Shown here in pieces: positions 58,301 through 64,000 of a DNA stretch of 64,000 bases. How positions within the stretch are numbered: position 1 is the first letter of the stretch; the number at the start of each line of letters is the position of its first letter. Both the position numbers and the translations under genes were made by a program. The DNA comes from Fistularia commersonii. Its lineage: Eukaryota; Chordata; Actinopteri; Syngnathiformes; Fistulariidae. The DNA is taken from NCBI GenBank assembly GCA_037954325.1, contig JBBMNZ010000001.1, forward strand, positions 5,448,374-5,512,373, read 5' to 3'. A model generated the notes under the pieces. The model saw only the letters and a program-made list of their open reading frames with translations. It searched no databases and was not told the origin of the DNA.

Positions 58301-61300
58301 CATGTAAAATCATATCATGGTTGACAGGGCTGATTTGTTCTTTTGTGCTGTTGTTACGTCCCTAATTGTTTACGCTTATAAGAGTTCGTGAACCCCTGCT
58401 TGGAGACCTGTTACCTTCTACCACCGCCAGTGGGTGGCGCAGGTTGTCCGTCTGGCTGTTTAGGTAGCACTGGGTGGGTTGGAACGTCCCTGGGACCATC
58501 CCCCTATTGGCTGTGGCCACCAGCTGCTCCTCCAGTCTGCACCACATGGCGGCCAAATCCTGGTCGTACTCCTGGTCCAGGGACACGTGCGTGGCGGCCT
58601 GCTTCTCACCTGCGCACATTGGATCGATCAAATTCAAAACAGATGTTTGAACATGCCGGGAGAGGTTGTTCTCATCAGAACTACGAAATTATCTACAACC
58701 TGTTAGCGGCCCACATCGATGTGTCGGTCATGTGACATCACCAAAAACCTGACCAATCCGTGATGCTGGGTTCAAATACAAGCTGTGACATCAGGGTGTG
58801 TGTGTGTGTGGTTTTGATGTCGACGACACACTGTTTGGTTATTAACCAGATCAGTGGTTCACTAAGTTTTTAAACCAAGATTCACCTCATAAAAAACTTG
58901 ATTCTCTAAGAATCACCATGATAACCAGTGTAAAATAATTAGGTAGGTAGGCCAAAATAGTCCGTATGCGCAGTTCAATAATGAGTTTTTATTCCTGATT
59001 TGTACAATTAATATTATCATCTGTCATTTTAAACATCATGAATCCTACATGGTGCTACATGGTGTAGCATCAACACACAAGGAACCACACTTCTATAAAT
59101 AAATGCTACATTTATGTATCTATATTGTAAACTGTACGATAGACTGTACATTGGGGGGGTGATTTTGATAATAAAACATCTGACCGACATTTTGATTCCT
59201 AGCTGAAGTAAAATACTGAGTGAGTTAGAAAGGAACATGGCACAACTCTGCCCCACAAATAAAAAACAGTGTAACAGATCCCAAAGAACCTGGGCATTCG
59301 TCAGTTCTGCGCTGTCAATCCACATGTGTATGTATGTGTGTGTGTGTGTGTATATCCAAAAAAAAAAAAAAAACCTTCTCCACGCTGAGTCGTGCACGCG
59401 TGGCATCCGTACCTTCAGCCTGGCGCCGTTCGTGCCCGAAGTAGACCCTGGTGGCCGAGCTGTCAATGCAGGGCAAAGGTAGGTCGGGGAGGCCGGCTTC
59501 GTTCCCCCCAAGCACGCTCTGGAGAGAAAGAAACACACACAAACACACACAACTTTTTTTAACCCACTTGACAAAATACAATGCAGGGATTTTACAGAGT
59601 TAGGATTATTTTCTTCAATTCGAACAGAAATGCATGGCCTCGATTTTCTGGATGCGGGGTTTTACTGCTCGTACAGAGCCGCTCACCTTGTAGACGTAAA
59701 GATACTCTCGGAGAAAGGCCCCCTGCTGCGTGGCGGTCTGCCTGCTGTCGTTGGTTAGAATCTGGCGGAAGGCCGCCACGGCGTTCTCCGGCTGGTGGAG
59801 TGTGAAGGACTGGCGGCCGATGGTGAAGTTGATGTGGTCCTCGGCCAGTGTCCAGGAGCGGCCCTGGTACACCTGCATGGCCTGGCAGTAACAGCGCAGC
59901 GCGTGCCTCCTCTGTGACGAGGAAAGACGAGGAAACATCAGGAGGAGGAGGTGGAAACCTGGAGGTTTTCTCGTTCAGCCTCAAACATCATCGCTCACCT
60001 GTCCCGCTTTGCTGAAACGGTGGCCGGCCAGGATCATGTGGAAGGCAAACTTGCGCAGCATGCGGTTGCGCATGTTGATAAAGCAGTGGGCGGCCTGCTC
60101 CAACATGAGGGCGCTGCGCAGGTCCGAGTCCTGGGGGCAAAAATCAATTTTCAAATTTCCACAGTGGATTATTTTCAATTGATTTCTAGGTTTTATTTGT
60201 GTTTTTAGCAAACCACTGAGAACAAATGCGTTCCAAGCAACTTGCTTTTTAAGGATTTGTTGTACTACCCACTGTGAGCACAAGGTGGGTCCAACACCAT
60301 CTCAAACAGATGCAACTCCTATGACTGAAAATTCTACATGGACGTTTTCAAGAGATGACTAAAATAAGGTCAGAGAACAAACAAAAACAGACTACTAAGA
60401 CTATGTACATGGAAAGTAATCAATGCAGTGATCAAAACCTTGAATAAATTGGTTACTCGTAGCTGTGTATGTTAGATGCAAACTTTTTTTTTCTTGAAAG
60501 ACTCGTCAGGCGAGCGGAGTGCCTCCTCTGGTCTCCCTCACCTCGCTGGTCATCTTGATGAGGAGGGTTGCTGCCTCGGAGTATTTGCCCTGACTCTTCA
60601 GTATCTCGGCACTGAGCAGGGCGCAGCGTTCGGCCAGCACCATGTTCCTGAGGAACGCAGAAGAGGGAGGGGTTAAGACGTCCGGCACATGTCCATGAAA
60701 ACTCGTGGGCTTCAATCAAGGCCTCGGAACCCCAATGTATAATCCGACCGGTGGCTTCAACGGGACCGACTGAAATGTTTTGCAAGGGGTTAAAGCACAT
60801 ATAATGTGATGATGCCGTACTTGCAAACATCTCTGTAGGTCTGGATCGCCGTCTCCATGTAGTGGGCCGGGTACTGTCTGGGAGCTGCGGCCTGCAGGAA
60901 GGCCGCCACCGCTGCCATCTCCTGCAGGTGGAAGGTCGGGACGAATGGAGTGGTCGGGAAAACCAAATGGATGGAGGACAATGAGAGTCGCGCTCAAGGT
61001 TTGGTCTTGTTTAAACTTAGATTATGTCCCTTTCTGTGGAAAATAGAACAGAACTGCACGCTCACCAGGGCTCCGGCTGCGTACAGCATGGCCTGGTCTG
61101 ACAGGAAGTCCTTCTTGGCGGTGTGGTAGCAGCTGTAAGCCAGCTCGTAGTGCTGGACCAGGAAGCACAGGTCGGCCATCTTCCTGATCTGGAGCTCTGG
61201 GGCTTCTGGAGGATACCTGGGAGGGCGACCGAGGCCAACAGGTCATGCATTTTGCCCTGCAGTATCAGTGAAAAAAACTACATGCGAGTTGTCCCCGGTG

Positions 61301-63478
61301 CTTACAGGAGGCCACATGTGCTCTTTGGCTCACTGATGCTCTTCTCCGGAACCTTCCCCCCGCCAAACCACTTCTTGGTCGCGGTGAACAGGGAGCGACT
61401 GAGGCCCTTCCTCGAAACCAGCTGCGCACAGAGAAAGGTCGGCTGAGGTCACATGACACGGGGTTGAAAAGGCATTAATCATGGTCCAATCAAGGCAGGA
61501 CGTTCTGAGGTTTGGTGTGACTTCCAGAGGTTTTTTAAACTTCTTGTCTGAAGCCCAATGTAATACATTACAACTGTAATGCAGGTGACTTGGCGCCCAA
61601 GAGTCCGTTTTAGGTGCAGCAACAGTGCCCTCTCCTGCCAATATGAGGAAACCACAGGATGCGTCGACGCATTTGGAGCGTTGTCGTTTCAAAACCGCCC
61701 GAAATCCGTGTTCTGCTACCCTTCACCGTGCAACATACAGGTCCGTCGCATCATACGCAGAATGACGCACCTGGTCATTCAGCTGCCTGATGTTCTTCTC
61801 TATGTGGGGCAGCAGGCCTCTGAAGGTGAACTCCTGAACGAACTGCCTGATGTGGTCATGGTCGGTCAGGGTCAGGCAGGCGCCGTGGCTCCCCGCGCCC
61901 CCCGCCTGACCCTCTGGCTCCCTTCCGGATTTCTTCGGCTCGCTGCTGATAGCGCTGAGGGAGTGTAAGCCCTCCGGTTCCAGCTGGAGAGGGTGGCTGT
62001 CGAGGCTGTTCGGCACTCCGTCTTGGCGGAGAAAGTGTAGAAATGAATCCCATACAATCGCAGATTAACACAATTTGTAAATCCTCAACCTACGATTTGA
62101 TTGCTAACGCACAGAAATATGGTTATCGTTTACTTTAGAGGGAAAGTGTGTGCCACGACACGAGATGAACAGACTTGGAGGGATCGAAGACAATCCAAGG
62201 TATCATTTAAGTGAGAGTTAGGGTTTAACATGGACCAGTCAACTGTTAATCTATCGAGCTATCTATCAATCAATCGATCAGTTAGTTGAGGCTATGACTG
62301 GTTGTCGAACTGGGATAGCATAGTTTCTTGAGCTGTCTAGTTGACAGACCTTTGTCTGTTAGGTTACCATCTGTGTCAGGCGCGCCCAAGTCGTTCTCCA
62401 CGCAGGTGGCGTTTGCCGCAGGACCCAGATCATCCAGCAGATCCTGCAACGACGGACTCCGTGTCATAACACCCGGCATGCTTGGCGAACGGGGCAGGAG
62501 TGAAACCAAACCAACAAAGAAAGTGACGAATTTGCGGATGTTTTGATTCAAAAGCTGACCTGGCTGTGCAGGTCGTTCCTGTGCAGATACTGACTCCAGG
62601 GGTCCGGGATCTGCTCCTGCTCCTTGGCTGACAGGGTGCGAGAGTTCATTTTTAACAGGTAACAGCCCTGAGGGCCGTATCTCTGTTTCATATCCTCGTA
62701 CACTGTGTCGGCCCTGGGTGGGGATAGCGAGTGAACAATTAGCATAATTTTGAAAAGTAATATATGTATTTACATATACTGCATTTTTTTTTTTTTTCTT
62801 TTTGACTTTTTTTTTAATTTTACTATTTATGTTCACATGTTCAAAATTTTGATGCTGCTACCCCATGTGCCCCCCAAATGCCCCTCGGGGACAAATAGTG
62901 TTTATGATTCTGATTCTCTTCTAATGACTAAACATGTGGCATCACAGGACTGTTTGAAACAGTAATTCCTTATTTAATGAGAAATTATGTTCTTTCTGAT
63001 AGGGAAACGGGGGGATGTCTGAATTATCCTTTTCCACTTAAAAAAAAAAAAAAAAACTAAAAATCCACATTGGAATTACCTTGAAATGAGTGAAGCCTTG
63101 CCTAAAAACTGATAACCAATTACCTACAATCCCCCCCCCAAAAAAGATCAAGCAATGACCTGAAAGTCAGCATGAAAGATTTGCACAAAACAAAAAAATG
63201 TCGAAGAATTTACAGACTATTTAACAAACAAAAACAAAAAAACCCCGAACCCAAAAGACCCCAAAAAGGTCCGCCATAATTACGCCACGACTGGGGCACA
63301 TACCTCTGTTCGTTGCCCTCGCTCATGTCGTGCAGTAGGACGTAGTATTTGAGCGTGTTGGGGATGAACCACTTGGGGTTGGTGTACTCTCCGCTGTGCT
63401 GTATCCGGTGCTGCTCCTGGGAGAGCTTGAGAAACTGCTCCACAGGAACGGCCTCCGTGGAGGACACCACCAGCAGGC
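52387..63478 (-). CDS. trappc8: Trafficking protein particle complex subunit 8 (partial, 5' end missing)
   Basis: Twenty-six coding exons, complement(join(52387..52636, 52787..52876, 53160..53299, 53635..53736, 53820..54026, 54140..54198, 54288..54356, 54450..54546, 54622..54778, 56093..56532, 56645..56799, 56952..57057, 57130..57204, 57309..57481, 58415..58609, 59413..59518, 59687..59911, 59999..60130, 60542..60647, 60821..60921, 61066..61216, 61306..61421, 61771..62021, 62368..62443, 62560..62713, 63304..63478)). All phases agree, giving about 1,301 residues to the stop. The first ~155 residues lie beyond the window. Landmarks: PKWFIPNTLKYYVLLHD, TLTDHDHIRQF, RKMADLCFLVQHYELAYS, AEDHINFTIGRQS, EIRKAYVEF, WLRGPDQEGVHEINFLFYYE and GVYNLNTPRVFAK. 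TRAPPC8 (yeast Trs85 relative) defines TRAPPIII, which acts with Rab1 in ER-Golgi traffic and autophagy. The C-terminus ends in an unusual Ile/Asn run. Confidence 0.97.
52985..53025 (+). mobile_element. LINE 3' tail remnant in trappc8 intron
   Basis: CAATTTCCTTCGGGATAAAT, then AAAGTTTTTCTTATTCTTATT, resembles the 3' end of the LINE at 26,802-28,073 (CTCCGGGATTAGTAAAGTTG plus TTCTTATT repeats). Confidence 0.6.
55006..55706. mobile_element. Non-autonomous hAT-like DNA transposon in trappc8 intron
   Basis: The 16-bp terminal inverted repeats CAGGGGTCGGCAACCC (55006-55021) and GGGTTGCCGACCCCTG (55691-55706) are perfect. The adjacent 8-mers ACCAAGGT and ATCTAGGT match at 6 of 8 positions. The second fits the NTCTAGAN-like preference of hAT target sites, so a decayed 8-bp duplication is likely. 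Subterminal sequence (GGAGCCGCA / GCGGCTCCGGAGCC) is also inverted. The 701-bp interior is AT-rich with no transposase, so the element needed a partner. Confidence 0.85.
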
Positions 63479-64000
63479 CTGGGCGATTCGGTCATCAAGG
63501 AAACACTAAAGTACTGGAAAGTTCCATCTTAATAACGCGCAGCCGTCCGGAATAGCTGCGATAATCTGGAAATTCAATACTGGGTAAAAACTAAGCCCTG
63601 ATAGATTAACCATTTCTGGTCATTGGCCACTGAGGAGCACCAGAAGCGACGCCTTTTCAAAACAGCTAAATCCCATGTAAGATTTTGTTGTTTCTTTTTT
63701 TACTTAATTGTGATAATTTAACGATCAACTAAGAAAAAAAAGATTTTGTCAAAAAAATAAAAGAAATGAAACAATGTGCTGCATCCTGTTTCCCATGCCT
63801 TTTTGAGAATTTCACAGACCGAAAGATTTTGCTTGTGCAGCAGATCATTAGCTTAGCATGAGCCCTTTACCAAATGTAATTAATCAATCCACTGAACACA
63901 CTGCTGAGCAGGGAAAATCCACTCCCACTCTGGGATTTTCAGCTCCCAAAAGTGAGCGTTCGGTCCCAGGCGTAACCGGGTGGAATTATTTGAGCCCCCC
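63479..64000. other. trappc8 intron running off the window
   Basis: I searched the minus strand for the exon that should precede 63,304-63,478, which would encode the end of the …HYLAC segment and finish with one base of a Cys codon. None was visible, so the intron extends past 64,000. No other feature was seen. Confidence 0.55.

Overview
The window is vertebrate nuclear DNA, almost certainly from a teleost fish. The protein-coding genes have GT-AG introns and match vertebrate families. The interspersed DNA is typical of fish: RTE-like and CR1/L2/Rex-like LINEs, a Tc1/mariner element, a hAT-type non-autonomous element, a solo LTR and abundant (CA)n microsatellites. The species cannot be named from sequence alone.

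Positions 1-2,900 hold no confident gene. There is a short tandem repeat, a possible housekeeping-type promoter with a first exon near 1.13-1.37 kb, microsatellites, and the broken edge of the gene array that follows.

Positions 2,968-42,230 are a tandem array of interferon-induced TPR genes (IFIT family), all on the minus strand. I count seven intact genes, called A to G here from left to right, and five pseudogenes (psi1 to psi5). There are also about seven repeated relic promoter/exon-1 modules and one more exon-1 relic at the left edge. Each intact gene has the classical IFIT layout. Exon 1 encodes only ATG plus two bases, and a single large exon encodes the remaining ~444 residues. A TATA-like box and an interferon-response (ISRE/IRF) motif lie just upstream of exon 1. 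The basic repeat is about 3.3-3.6 kb, enlarged in the middle by duplications and by insertions of RTE, LINE, Tc1 and LTR elements. The gene copies look like mosaics shaped by unequal exchange or gene conversion.

Positions 43,392-45,457 hold mrpl55 (mitochondrial ribosomal protein, minus strand, 3 exons). It lies head-to-head with ctns (cystinosin, lysosomal cystine/proton transporter, plus strand, 10 coding exons, 46,323-50,888). The two probably share a promoter with ETS-like sites and an M-box/CLEAR-like site.

Positions 52,387-63,478 hold the last 26 coding exons of trappc8 (TRAPPIII trafficking/autophagy subunit, minus strand), convergent with ctns. Its 5' exons lie beyond the right end of the window. 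The array is an antiviral locus; the three right-hand genes are housekeeping genes with no evident functional link to it.
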